From Arthrobacter celericrescens (lineage in GTDB: Bacteria > Actinomycetota > Actinomycetes > Actinomycetales > Micrococcaceae): a DNA stretch of 64,000 nt. The position numbers and the translations under genes are program-made. The stretch covers positions 38,428-102,427 of the forward strand of contig NZ_QYLP01000099.1 of NCBI RefSeq assembly GCF_003614925.1, in the 5' to 3' direction. Shown here in pieces: positions 45,060 to 54,229 of this stretch; positions within the stretch are counted from its first letter, which is position 1; each line of letters begins with the position of its first letter. Under the pieces are notes generated by a model. It did not search any database. It worked only from the letters and a program-made list of their open reading frames with translations, and was not told the DNA's origin.

Positions 45060-46601
45060 ATGCTGAGCTACGTCGTAAGGCGACTGGCAACCGCCGCTCT
45101 CATTCTTCTCGGGGCATCGTTCCTGGTGTATCTCCTGACAGCGTCGTCAGGTGATCCGCTGGCCGACCTCCGTGCCAGCAATGCCCCCAACAGGCAACAA
45201 CTCATGGACGCGCGCAGCCAGTTGCTCGACCTGGACACGCCCGCCCCGCTGCGCTACTTCAAATGGCTGGGAGGGGCTGCCCAATGCCTCGTTCCCTTCG
45301 CCGGCACCTGTGACCTCGGCAAGAGCGTCACCGGTCAACCCATCACCGAAGCCCTGGGCATCGCTCTTGTCCAGACTTTGACGCTGGTCACCGGCGCCAC
45401 GGTGCTTGCCATCCTCATCGGCATCACGCTGGGCATCGTGACCGCCCTCCGCCAGTACAGCGCCCTGGACTACGGCGTGACCTTCATGGCTTTCCTGTTC
45501 TTCTCCCTCCCCATTTTCTGGGTTGCAGTCCTGTTGAAGGAGTTCGGGGCCATCGGCTTCAACAACTTCCTGCGCAACCCGGTCATACCCCTGCCCGTGT
45601 CCTTGGGCACGGGGATCGTGCTCGGAGTCGTCGTCGCAGTGGCCGCCGGCGGCGAAATCAAGCGGAGGCTGATCTCCGGTGGCGTGGTGTTCGCCCTGGT
45701 TACCGCCGTGATGGTGTACTTTTCTGCAACCCTGTGGTTCAAGAACCCCGGCCTCGGACCCGTCGTGATCGGCATTGCGGGCGTGGGCATGGCCTTCGCG
45801 GTGACCACACTGGTTTCCGGCCTGAAGAACCGCAAAGCCCTTCAGGCATCCTTGATCGTCGCTGGCCTAGGCGTGGTTTCATGGTTCGTTATCCAGCCGC
45901 TCCTGGCCCAGGCCACCGGGCTGATGATCTTCCTGCTGGCGATCGCGACTGTGCTGGTCGGCGTCGGTGTCGGCTACCTCATGGGTGGTTACGACCGCGG
46001 CCAGTCCATGCGCGCCGCGGGCATCACCGCGTTCCTGGTGGGTGGCTTGGTAGCGCTGGACCGCTTCATGCAGGCCTGGCCTACCTACTTCAACAACAGC
46101 AGGGTCCGCGGCCGTCCCATCGCCACCATCGGTGCAGGCACCCCCAACCTGCAGGGTGACTACTGGGTTTTGACCATTGATACCTTCACCCACCTGATCC
46201 TCCCGACGGTGGCGCTGATCCTCGTATCCCTTGCCAGCTACACTCGGTTCACCCGCTCCTCAATGCTGGAAATCATGAACATGGACTACATCCGGACCGC
46301 CCGGGCCAAGGGCCTGTCCGAACGGTCCGTGATCATGGGACACGCCTTCCGCAACGCCCTGATCCCGCTCGCTACCATCGTGGCCTTCGACATCGGCGCC
46401 CTCATCGGTGGCGCCGTCATCACCGAGTCAGTCTTCTCGGTCCACGGCATGGGCTTCCTGTTCCTGGACGGCATCACCCATATCGACCCCAACCCGGTGA
46501 TGGGCGTATTCCTGTGCGTGGCCGTCACCGCCATGGTGTTCAACCTGATTGCGGACCTGGCGTACTCCGCACTCGACCCGCGCGTAAGGATCAAAGCATG
46601 A
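45060..46601 (+). CDS. Peptide ABC transporter permease, extended form
   Basis: 513 residues, against about 310-340 for DppB-type permeases. The normal N-terminal half (MLSYVVRRLATAALILLGASF) and C-terminal half with the coupling loop MNMDYIRTARAKGLSERSVI are present. Between them (roughly residues 170-360) is an insertion with several hydrophobic segments, so the membrane topology is unusual. Its stop overlaps the next permease ATG (ATGA). Confidence 0.9.
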   Translation: MLSYVVRRLATAALILLGASFLVYLLTASSGDPLADLRASNAPNRQQLMDARSQLLDLDTPAPLRYFKWLGGAAQCLVPFAGTCDLGKSVTGQPITEALGIALVQTLTLVTGATVLAILIGITLGIVTALRQYSALDYGVTFMAFLFFSLPIFWVAVLLKEFGAIGFNNFLRNPVIPLPVSLGTGIVLGVVVAVAAGGEIKRRLISGGVVFALVTAVMVYFSATLWFKNPGLGPVVIGIAGVGMAFAVTTLVSGLKNRKALQASLIVAGLGVVSWFVIQPLLAQATGLMIFLLAIATVLVGVGVGYLMGGYDRGQSMRAAGITAFLVGGLVALDRFMQAWPTYFNNSRVRGRPIATIGAGTPNLQGDYWVLTIDTFTHLILPTVALILVSLASYTRFTRSSMLEIMNMDYIRTARAKGLSERSVIMGHAFRNALIPLATIVAFDIGALIGGAVITESVFSVHGMGFLFLDGITHIDPNPVMGVFLCVAVTAMVFNLIADLAYSALDPRVRIKA

Positions 46602-47710
46602 GCCAGCCAACCCAAGAGGAAGTCGCCCTGGCCCAGCAGGTCCAGCACGAAACCGTTCCCGGACCGGGCGCCGAATACCAGGGCCTCAGTCAGGGACAGA
46701 TCGTCCGCAAGCGTTTCTTCGGCCACACCGGTGCCCTGATAGGCCTGGCCGCTTTCGCGCTGATCTTCATCATGGCCTTCACCTCGGTGGGCTTCGCCGG
46801 CATCCCCGGCTGGTGGAAGTACAACCACGTGGACGTTTCGCCGTTGGTCAACGACGGCGTGCCCTCCGCGTCCCTGTGGCCGCTGGCCTGGGGCGAGCAC
46901 CCGTTCGGCCAGGACCGCATCGGACGCGACCTGTTCGCAATGACGATGCGCGGTGCGCAGCAGTCGATCATCATCATGGTGATCATCGGATCCATCGCCG
47001 GCCTGATCGGTGCCGTAGTGGGCGGACTCGCCGGGTACTTCCGCGGCTGGGTCGAGGCCATCCTCATGCGCCTCACCGATGTCATTATCATCATCCCGGT
47101 GCTTCTGCTCGCCGCGGTCGTCGCGCAGATGGCCGGCCGGCGTGACGCGGACAGCTGGTTCGCCGGCTTCGCTGCAAGCAACGGCGTCGTGGTCCTCGGC
47201 ATCTTCCTGGGCCTCGTCAGCTGGGTGGGCCTGGCCCGCCTGGTCCGCGGCGAATTCCTGACGCTGCGCGAACGCGAGTTCGTGGATGCAGCCCGGATCT
47301 CCGGTGCGACCAATGCCAGGATCATCTTCAAGCACATCCTGCCCAACGCCGTCGGTGTCCTCATCGTGAACATTACCCTCACGATGTCCGCGGCCATCCT
47401 GCTGGAAACCGCACTGAGCTACCTGGGCGTGGGCGTCAAGTCGCCGGACACGTCATTGGGCCTGCTTATCTCGCAGAACCAGGAAGCCTTCTCCACCCGC
47501 CCTTGGCTGTTCTGGTTCCCGGGCCTGTTCATCGTGGCGATTTGCCTGAGCATCAACTTCATCGGTGACGGCCTGCGTGACGCCTTCGATCCGCGGCAGA
47601 AGAAGTTCCGCGCCAAGAGTGCCACGGACTCGGGCCGTCATTCGAGCGAGACGGCACCGGCGTCGCCCGCAGCATCCGGCCCCGCTGCAGCGGACTCCAA
47701 GGAAAGCTGA
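46598..47710 (+). CDS. Peptide ABC transporter permease (DppC type)
   Basis: 370 residues. An N-terminal soluble stretch (MSQPTQEEVALAQQ) precedes the DppC core with the EAA loop FVDAARISGATNARIIFKHILPN. Its C terminus has a Ser/Ala-rich tail of about 40 residues. ATG overlaps the previous stop. The matching ATPase gene is 770 bases further on, past an antisense gene. Confidence 0.92.
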   Translation: MSQPTQEEVALAQQVQHETVPGPGAEYQGLSQGQIVRKRFFGHTGALIGLAAFALIFIMAFTSVGFAGIPGWWKYNHVDVSPLVNDGVPSASLWPLAWGEHPFGQDRIGRDLFAMTMRGAQQSIIIMVIIGSIAGLIGAVVGGLAGYFRGWVEAILMRLTDVIIIIPVLLLAAVVAQMAGRRDADSWFAGFAASNGVVVLGIFLGLVSWVGLARLVRGEFLTLREREFVDAARISGATNARIIFKHILPNAVGVLIVNITLTMSAAILLETALSYLGVGVKSPDTSLGLLISQNQEAFSTRPWLFWFPGLFIVAICLSINFIGDGLRDAFDPRQKKFRAKSATDSGRHSSETAPASPAASGPAAADSKES

Positions 47711-47720
47711 GCGCCGGCCT

Positions 47721-47770
47721 GTGAAGCCAACGACTGTGAAGCCAACGACCGTGAAGCCAATGACTGTGAA
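47721..47770. repeat. 15-base tandem repeat, about 3.4 copies
   Basis: GTGAAGCCAACGACT (47721), GTGAAGCCAACGACC (47736), GTGAAGCCAATGACT (47751), then a partial GTGAAG. It occupies the gap between the convergent permease and PH-like genes. Confidence 0.85.
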
Positions 47771-47771
47771 G

Positions 47772-48401
47772 TTACAGAACGAAGACCGCCCAGGCGCCCG
47801 CGGCCAACAGCACCAAGGTGACCGCAATCCGCGGCCAGGAGAAAGCCACAGTGACCTGGGTAGTGTCCGCGCGTCCGGCCTCGATCCGTCCCGCCTCAAC
47901 CAGCTGTTCCCAGCGGGAGCGCACCATGAGCGCGGCCGCGCCGGAATCGGTGTTCCGGAGGTCGCCGGGGCGGACCGACTGTCCCGGGCCGTAGCTGCCT
48001 CCCGGAAGGCCTCTGAGGTGCTCGGGGCGGGCGTTGCGGCCGCCCCAGATTCCCGGAGCCGGCGCAGCCCAGGCAGCGTATTTGCCGTGCGGGGTCACCA
48101 AGGTCAGGGCGTACCGGGTGTCCACTGTGGCGAGCGCCTCCCAGGGGACGGTGATGGTGCGGTAGGGATTCTCCAGCGTCACCCCGGTGTCGCGTACGAC
48201 GACGGCGGGTCGCCAGAAGAGCAGCCAGCCCATGTACGCGATGAACAGCAGGGGAGCGGTGCCCGGCAAACCGGCCGGTCCCGCGGCAGCGAGAGTGGCG
48301 GCAATTCCGATGGCCGCCGTGCCCCAGCAGATTCCGGCGAACACCCGGCTGCTGCGCGCTGTGAAGATTTCGGCATTTCCGGCATGGGACTCTCGGCTCA
48401 T
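47772..48401 (-). CDS. PH-domain-like membrane protein, antisense inside the ABC operon
   Basis: 209 residues. Two N-terminal helices (about residues 18-62), then a soluble region with WEALATVDTRYALTLVTPHGKYAAWAAP, as in bacterial PH-domain (bPH6-like) membrane proteins, and a C-terminal helix (RIAVTLVLLAAGAWAVFVL). It is encoded against the direction of the peptide transporter operon, between permease and ATPase. Function unknown. An ATG at 48401 is used. Confidence 0.75.
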   Translation of the reverse strand: MSRESHAGNAEIFTARSSRVFAGICWGTAAIGIAATLAAAGPAGLPGTAPLLFIAYMGWLLFWRPAVVVRDTGVTLENPYRTITVPWEALATVDTRYALTLVTPHGKYAAWAAPAPGIWGGRNARPEHLRGLPGGSYGPGQSVRPGDLRNTDSGAAALMVRSRWEQLVEAGRIEAGRADTTQVTVAFSWPRIAVTLVLLAAGAWAVFVL

Positions 48402-48483
48402 GCCCCCAATGATTCAGGATTCCGGGCCGCTGCACTAATCACCATGCGGCGTCCTGCCCGGCTGGAAGGGAAGACCCAGAACA

Positions 48484-50319
48484 ATGACTGACAACTCCGG
48501 GGCAATCCCCTTGGAAACAGATACGGACAAGACGGCTCCCGGAGCGAAGGTCCTCGAAGTCCGGGACCTCAGCGTCGACTTCGGCGTGGAGAAGAAATGG
48601 GTTCCCGCGGCCATCGGCCTGAACTACGAGGTCAGGGCGGGCGAGGTGCTGGCGATCGTCGGCGAGTCCGGCTCGGGCAAGAGCGCTAGTTCCATGGCGC
48701 TGCTGGGCCTGCTGCCGAGCAACAGCCGCGTACGGGGCAGCGTGAAGCTTTCCGGGCGGGAACTGATCGGCCCCGACGCCGGAAGGATCCGCGAAGTGCG
48801 CGGCAAGGACGTCGCCGTGATCTTCCAGGAACCCATGACGGCGCTGAACCCGGTGTACACCGTGGGCGCGCAGATCGTGGAAACCCTCCGGCTCCACAAC
48901 GCGATCTCGCCGGACGAAGCCAAGGAACGGGCCCTGCACATGCTGGACCTCGTCGAACTCCCGGACCCGGAGAAGGCCTTCAAGTCCTATCCGCACCAGC
49001 TGTCCGGCGGCCAGCGCCAGCGTGCCATGATCGCTCAGTCCTTGTCCTGCGATCCGAAGCTGCTGATTGCCGATGAGCCCACCACGGCGCTGGATGTCAC
49101 GGTCCAGGCCGAGATCCTGGACCTCATGCGGCACCTTCGCAACAAGCTGGACAGTGCCATCATCCTGATCACCCACGACATGGGTGTGGTGGCGGACCTT
49201 GCGGACCGGATCGCCGTCATGCGCAGGGGTGTGATCGTGGAAACCGGCACCGCCCAGCAGATCTTCAGCAACCCGCAGCACGAGTACACCCAGGCCCTCC
49301 TGGCGGCCGTTCCCCACCTCGGACAAGGTGCCGACAGCGCCGATGTGGACGTTACGGCCGCGCTGGCCGCGGCCACCCACTCCGAGCTTGAGTCGGTGGA
49401 CCCTGAGGAACTGGCGCGCCGCGAACGGGAGAACGAGGAGGCGCTCAAGGTCGCCGCCGCCGAAGAGACGAAGCGGAAGGGCGAACCGGTCCTCGAACTG
49501 ACGGACGTTGCCATCGAGTACCCCAAACAGGGCCGGGTCCCGGCATTCCGCGCCGTTGAGGGCGCAAACCTGGTGATCTATCCAGGCGAGGTGCTGGGCC
49601 TGGTGGGGGAGTCGGGCTCGGGCAAGACCACCATCGGCCGGGCCGCCGTCGGGCTCCTTCCGGTTGCGGAAGGCACCATGCGGGTGGTCGGGCAGGACAT
49701 CTCTGCCGCGAAACGCAACGGCAAGCAACTGCACCGGATCCGCCGGGACATCGGCATGGTGTTCCAGGATCCGTCGTCGTCCCTGAACCCGAGGCTTCCG
49801 ATCGGCGAAAGCATCGGGGAACCGATGTTCCTGGCCGGCGTCGCCAAGGGCGCTGCACTGCAGGGCCGGATCGAGAAGCTCCTCGACCAGGTGGAACTGC
49901 CGCGCAGCTACCGCAACCGCTACCCGCATGAACTCTCCGGCGGCCAGAAGCAGCGCGTGGGCATCGCCCGGGCGCTGTCCCTTCAGCCCAAGCTCATGGT
50001 CGCTGACGAGCCGACCTCGGCCCTCGACGTTTCGGTCCAGGCCAAGGTGCTCGAGCTCTTCCAAGGGCTGCAGCGCGAACTCGGTTTCGCCTGCCTCTTC
50101 GTCACCCACGACCTCGCCGTGGTCGATGTGCTCGCCGACCGGATCTGCGTGATGCAGAGGGGCCGGATCGTGGAGCAGGGCACCCGCGACCAGATTCTCC
50201 GCAACCCCCAGGAGGCCTACACCCAGCGGCTGCTTGCCGCCGTTCCGCTCCCCGATCCTGAGAAGCAGCGCGAACGCCGCGAACTGCGCGCCCAGCTTCT
50301 CGCGGCGGGTATCGAATAA
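48484..50319 (+). CDS. Peptide ABC transporter double ATPase (DppD-DppF fusion)
   Basis: 611 residues holding two complete nucleotide-binding domains in one chain. First: Walker A GESGSGKSASS, signature LSGGQRQRAMIAQSL. Second: GESGSGKTTIGRAAVG, signature LSGGQKQRVGIARAL. A charged linker of about 45 residues (EELARRERENEEALKVAAAEE) joins them. It energises the preceding permeases. The antisense PH-like gene separates it from them, so it may have its own promoter. Confidence 0.93.
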   Translation: MTDNSGAIPLETDTDKTAPGAKVLEVRDLSVDFGVEKKWVPAAIGLNYEVRAGEVLAIVGESGSGKSASSMALLGLLPSNSRVRGSVKLSGRELIGPDAGRIREVRGKDVAVIFQEPMTALNPVYTVGAQIVETLRLHNAISPDEAKERALHMLDLVELPDPEKAFKSYPHQLSGGQRQRAMIAQSLSCDPKLLIADEPTTALDVTVQAEILDLMRHLRNKLDSAIILITHDMGVVADLADRIAVMRRGVIVETGTAQQIFSNPQHEYTQALLAAVPHLGQGADSADVDVTAALAAATHSELESVDPEELARRERENEEALKVAAAEETKRKGEPVLELTDVAIEYPKQGRVPAFRAVEGANLVIYPGEVLGLVGESGSGKTTIGRAAVGLLPVAEGTMRVVGQDISAAKRNGKQLHRIRRDIGMVFQDPSSSLNPRLPIGESIGEPMFLAGVAKGAALQGRIEKLLDQVELPRSYRNRYPHELSGGQKQRVGIARALSLQPKLMVADEPTSALDVSVQAKVLELFQGLQRELGFACLFVTHDLAVVDVLADRICVMQRGRIVEQGTRDQILRNPQEAYTQRLLAAVPLPDPEKQRERRELRAQLLAAGIE

Positions 50320-50330
50320 GGCTCTGATCA

Positions 50331-50374
50331 GCGAAAACGTCCCGGCAGTGCATTGCGCTGCCGGGCACTTTCGC
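50331..50374 (+). terminator. Terminator after the first peptide ABC operon
   Basis: Inner stem CCCGGCAG/CTGCCGGG with an outer GCGAAA/TTTCGC pairing, forming a long imperfect hairpin that starts 11 bases after the stop. Confidence 0.7.
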
Positions 50375-50421
50375 GTGCCCGGAGGCGGTCAATGCATGAT
50401 CTGCGGGCCTTCGCAAGTCAA

Positions 50422-50452
50422 TTCCATATTTCGGACGAAGTGTGGTTAGCAT
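50422..50452 (+). promoter_or_regulatory. Probable promoter of the second peptide ABC operon
   Basis: TTCCAT (50422-50427), 19 bases, TAGCAT (50447-50452), similar to the first operon's TTCCAA/TAGGCT. The leader would be about 98 bases. No other structure is seen in the 237-base gap. Confidence 0.4.
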
Positions 50453-50556
50453 TACACCTGCATGTCGGTCAGGTCACAGGAGAAGCCTGTGCCCGGCCCC
50501 AGGGGGAATCACGAAATTCCCCTGTCTCACTGACTCCACTACCCATAGGAGGCGGA

Positions 50557-52236
50557 ATGCGTTTCACGCGCACTTCCAAAGCTCTCGGCCTAGCGGCCAT
50601 TGTCGCGCTAGCGGCTACCGGATGCGGCGGCGGCAACGGCGGTGGCAGCGGCCAGGCCGCCAGCGACCCCGGCAAGATCATCACCGCATACAGCAATGAA
50701 CCCCAGAACCCGCTGCTCCCGGCAAACACCAACGAGGTGTATGGCGGCCGCGTGGTCGAGCTCCTGTTTGAAGGTCTCCGCGCCTACGATCCGAGCGGCA
50801 AGCCGGTCAACGCCCTGGCCGAGTCCATCGAGTCCCCGGACTCCCGGAACTGGACCATCAAGCTCAAGCCGGGCGCCAAGTTCACCAACGGCGAGGCAAT
50901 CACTGCCAAGACCTTCGTTGACTCCTGGAACTTCGCGGCACTGAGCAGCAACCTGCAGAACAACGGCTTCTTCTTCGAATCGATCGACGGCTACGCCGAC
51001 GTCAGCGCGGTCAAGGAATCCAAGGGCGCGGACGGCAAGACCACCAGCACCCCGGCGCCGAAGGCCCAGACCATGTCCGGCCTCGTGGCCAAGGACGATT
51101 CCACCATCACGGTCAAGCTCACCCAGCCCGAAGCCGACTGGTCCCTGCGCCTTGGCTACTCGGCCTTCTACCCGCTTCCTTCCGAGGCCATGAAGGACCC
51201 CAAGAAGTTCGGCGAGAACCCCATCGGCAACGGCCCGTACAAGTTCGCCAAGGACGGCGCATGGGTCCACGACCAGTCCATTTCGCTGGTCAAGAACCCG
51301 GACTACAACGGCCCCCGCACCGCCAAGAACGGCGGCGTGACGTTCAAGTTCTACACCGATCCGGGCCCCGCCTACACGGACCTGCAGGGCGACAACCTTG
51401 ACGTGAGCGACGTCGTTCCGTCCAACGCGCTGAAGACCTACACCACGGACTTCCCGGACCGGAACTCCACCAAGCCGAACGCCAACAACGCCACCCTGAA
51501 CATCCCGGGCTACAACCCGAACTTCCAGGGCGAGGCAGGAAAGCTCCGCCGCCAGGCCCTGTCCTACGCGATCAACCGCGAGGAAATCACCAAGGTCATC
51601 TACAACGGCACGCGCACCCCGGCCAAGGACTTCACCGCTCCGCTCCTGGAGGGCTACTCGGACTCCATCCCGGGCAGCGAGGTCCTGACGTTCGATCCGG
51701 CCAAGGCCAAGGACCTGTGGGCCCAGGCCGAGAAGATCAAGCCCTACGACGGCTCCAAGCCGCTGCAGATTGCCTCCAACACCGATGGCGGCAACAAGGA
51801 ATGGATCGAAGCCGTCGCCAACGGCTTCAAGAACAACCTCGGCATCAACGCCGAAATCCAGCCCTTCGCGAAGTTCGCCGAGGTGCTCAACCTGCGCAAG
51901 TCCCAGAAGCTGCCCGGCCTGACCCGCGCCGGCTGGCAGGGTGACTACCCGTCGCTCTACAACTTCCTCGGTCCCGTCTGGGCAACCGGTGCATCCTCCA
52001 ACTACGAGAAGTACTCGAACCCCGAGTTCGACAAGCTGCTCAAGGAGGGCCTGGCAGCCAAGACCCCGGATGAGGCGAGCACCAAGTTCAACAAGGCCCA
52101 GGAGATCCTCTTCAAGGACCTGCCCGGCCTGCCGCTCTGGTACCGGGCCACCCCGATCGTGTGGAGCAACAACGTCGTGAAGGCCGAGACCGGCTGGAAC
52201 GGCGGCGTCCTCTACTACAACATCGAGGCCAAGTAA
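50557..52236 (+). CDS. Peptide ABC transporter substrate-binding lipoprotein
   Basis: 559 residues from the ATG at 50557 with AGGAGG. Lipobox AATGC (Cys near 25). Family 5 binding protein: WTIKLKPGAKFTNGEAITAKTFVDSWNF and RRQALSYAINREEITKVIYNG, with YNIEAK at the end. The 19 bases around its start (AGGAGGCGGAATGCGTTTC) are identical to those of the lipoprotein gene at 43106. Longer frame to 50353 rejected. Confidence 0.93.
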   Translation: MRFTRTSKALGLAAIVALAATGCGGGNGGGSGQAASDPGKIITAYSNEPQNPLLPANTNEVYGGRVVELLFEGLRAYDPSGKPVNALAESIESPDSRNWTIKLKPGAKFTNGEAITAKTFVDSWNFAALSSNLQNNGFFFESIDGYADVSAVKESKGADGKTTSTPAPKAQTMSGLVAKDDSTITVKLTQPEADWSLRLGYSAFYPLPSEAMKDPKKFGENPIGNGPYKFAKDGAWVHDQSISLVKNPDYNGPRTAKNGGVTFKFYTDPGPAYTDLQGDNLDVSDVVPSNALKTYTTDFPDRNSTKPNANNATLNIPGYNPNFQGEAGKLRRQALSYAINREEITKVIYNGTRTPAKDFTAPLLEGYSDSIPGSEVLTFDPAKAKDLWAQAEKIKPYDGSKPLQIASNTDGGNKEWIEAVANGFKNNLGINAEIQPFAKFAEVLNLRKSQKLPGLTRAGWQGDYPSLYNFLGPVWATGASSNYEKYSNPEFDKLLKEGLAAKTPDEASTKFNKAQEILFKDLPGLPLWYRATPIVWSNNVVKAETGWNGGVLYYNIEAK

Positions 52237-52356
52237 CCCCAGGCATCTGAACTTGCCCCCAGGCGCGGGGGTCCGGCCACAAGCCGGGCCCCCGTCTGCC
52301 TGCTGCGCAGGAAGGCATTCCATGACACTCCACCGCATCGGAAGGAGGAGCCAGCC

Positions 52357-53283
52357 GTGATCCGGTACATCATCCGACGCCTCCTCCAGGTGATCCCCGT
52401 TTTCCTGGGAACCACCCTCCTCGTCTACTACATGGTCTTCGCTCTCCCCGGAGACCCCATAGCGGCCCTCTTCGGAGACCGCCAGCCCCCGCAAAGCGTC
52501 ATCGACGCGCTGCGGAACCAGTACAACCTCGACCAGCCCTTCTGGGTCCAGTACGGGCTCTTCCTGAAGAACCTCTTCACCTTCAACCTCGGCGTCGACT
52601 TCACCCAGCAGCCCATCGCGGCAACGCTCGCCCGGATCTTCCCGGTCACCGCGATGCTCGCGATCGAAGCCCTCATCATCCAGGCCGTGTTCGGCGTCCT
52701 CTTCGGCGTCTTCGCCGGCCTGCGCAAAGGCAAGCTCTTCGACTCCACCGTCCTGGTGGCGTCGCTCGTCGTCATCGCCGTTCCCACCTTCGTGCTCGGC
52801 TTCGTCTTCCAGCTGGTCTTCGGCGTCCAGCTCGGTTGGGCCAAGCCCACGGTCGGTGCCAGCGCGAACTGGGGCAACCTGATCCTGCCCGCCGTCGTGC
52901 TCGGCCTGGTGTCCTTCGCCTACGTGCTCCGCCTGACCCGGACCTCCGTCATCGAGAACATGAACGCCGACTACGTCCGGACCGCCACCGCCAAGGGCCT
53001 GTCCCGGCCGCGCGTCGTCCTGGCACACATCCTGCGCAACTCCATGATTCCGGTGGTCACCTACCTGGGCGCCAACCTCGGCGGCCTGATGGGCGGCGCC
53101 ATCGTCACGGAGGGCATCTTCAACGTGCCAGGCGTCGGCAACAAGCTCTACCAGGCCGTCCAGCGCGGCGAAGGCCCCACCGTGGTTGCCATCGTGAGCG
53201 TGCTGGTCCTGGTATTCGTCGTCGCCAACCTGCTCGTTGACCTCCTGTACGCCTGGCTCGACCCGAGGATCCGTTATGAGTAA
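52357..53283 (+). CDS. Peptide ABC transporter permease (DppB type)
   Basis: 308 residues from a GTG with GGAGGAG upstream. A standard DppB: IRYIIRRLLQVIPVFLGTTL at the start, IENMNADYVRTATAKGLSRPRV as coupling loop, and a short C-terminal end. It lacks the insertion seen in its paralogue. Its TAA overlaps the next gene start by eight bases. Confidence 0.93.
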   Translation: MIRYIIRRLLQVIPVFLGTTLLVYYMVFALPGDPIAALFGDRQPPQSVIDALRNQYNLDQPFWVQYGLFLKNLFTFNLGVDFTQQPIAATLARIFPVTAMLAIEALIIQAVFGVLFGVFAGLRKGKLFDSTVLVASLVVIAVPTFVLGFVFQLVFGVQLGWAKPTVGASANWGNLILPAVVLGLVSFAYVLRLTRTSVIENMNADYVRTATAKGLSRPRVVLAHILRNSMIPVVTYLGANLGGLMGGAIVTEGIFNVPGVGNKLYQAVQRGEGPTVVAIVSVLVLVFVVANLLVDLLYAWLDPRIRYE

Positions 53284-54217
53284 CACCAAGCACTTCGTGG
53301 CCCCCGTGGAGGACACCCCGCTGCGGGCCACCGATTCCCTGCGGACCGACCAGGCGCCCCTGAGCCTGTGGGCGGACGCCTGGCGCAAGCTCCGCCGTCG
53401 TCCGATGTTCATCATCTCCTCGCTGATGATCCTCTTCCTGCTGTTCGTCGCCTTCTTCCCCGGAGTCTTCACGGGCGTCGATCCGAACAACAACTGCCAG
53501 CTCTCCAACTCCGAAGCCGGCCCCACCGCCGGGCACCCCTTCGGATTCACCCTCCAGGGCTGCGACGTCTACGCCCGCGTCATCCATGGAACCCAGGCTT
53601 CCCTGTCCGTGGGTGTGCTGTCGGTGCTGTGCGTGCTCGTGATCGGCGTGACGCTCGGTGCGCTCGCCGGCTACTACGGGGGCTGGCTGGATGCCGTGCT
53701 CGCCCGCCTGGGCGACATCTTCTTCGCCCTGCCCCTCGTCCTCGGCGCCCTGGTCATCACCCAGCTGCCGCTGTTCCGCGAGAACAAGAGCGTCTGGACC
53801 GTAGTGTTCGTGATCTCGATGCTTGCCTGGCCGCAGATGGCCCGCATCACACGGGGCGCGGTCATCGAGGTCCGCAACGCCGACTTCGTGACGGCGGCCC
53901 GTTCCCTGGGCGTCTCCCGTTTCGGTGCCCTGGTGCGCCACGTGCTGCCGAACGCGCTCGCGCCGGTGATCGTGCTCGCCACGCTGGAACTCGGCGTGTT
54001 CATCGTCGCGGAGGCAACCCTGTCCTTCCTAGGCATCGGCCTGCCCACGAGCGTCATGTCCTGGGGCAATGACATCTCGGCGGCAAATGCCTCCATCCGC
54101 ACCAACCCGTCGATCCTGCTTTACCCGGCAGGTGCCCTGTCCATCACCGTCCTGAGCTTCATCATGCTCGGCGACGCCGTCCGCGATGCTCTTGATCCCA
54201 AGAGCCGCCAGCGCTAG
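53276..54217 (+). CDS. Peptide ABC transporter permease (DppC type)
   Basis: 313 residues from the ATG at 53276, which overlaps the previous stop by eight bases. N-terminal soluble arm of about 45 residues, then the membrane domain with ARITRGAVIEVRNADFVTAARSLG as coupling loop. Pairs with the preceding permease. Earlier in-frame start rejected because it lies inside the first permease. Confidence 0.93.
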   Translation: MSNTKHFVAPVEDTPLRATDSLRTDQAPLSLWADAWRKLRRRPMFIISSLMILFLLFVAFFPGVFTGVDPNNNCQLSNSEAGPTAGHPFGFTLQGCDVYARVIHGTQASLSVGVLSVLCVLVIGVTLGALAGYYGGWLDAVLARLGDIFFALPLVLGALVITQLPLFRENKSVWTVVFVISMLAWPQMARITRGAVIEVRNADFVTAARSLGVSRFGALVRHVLPNALAPVIVLATLELGVFIVAEATLSFLGIGLPTSVMSWGNDISAANASIRTNPSILLYPAGALSITVLSFIMLGDAVRDALDPKSRQR

Positions 54218-54229
54218 GGAGGCGAAAAG

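Noticed and set aside
50608..53550. A 980-codon open frame on the minus strand
   Set aside because: It is a shadow of the peptide-binding protein and permease genes. High GC in third positions of the true frame leaves antisense frames free of stops. No domain or start signal.
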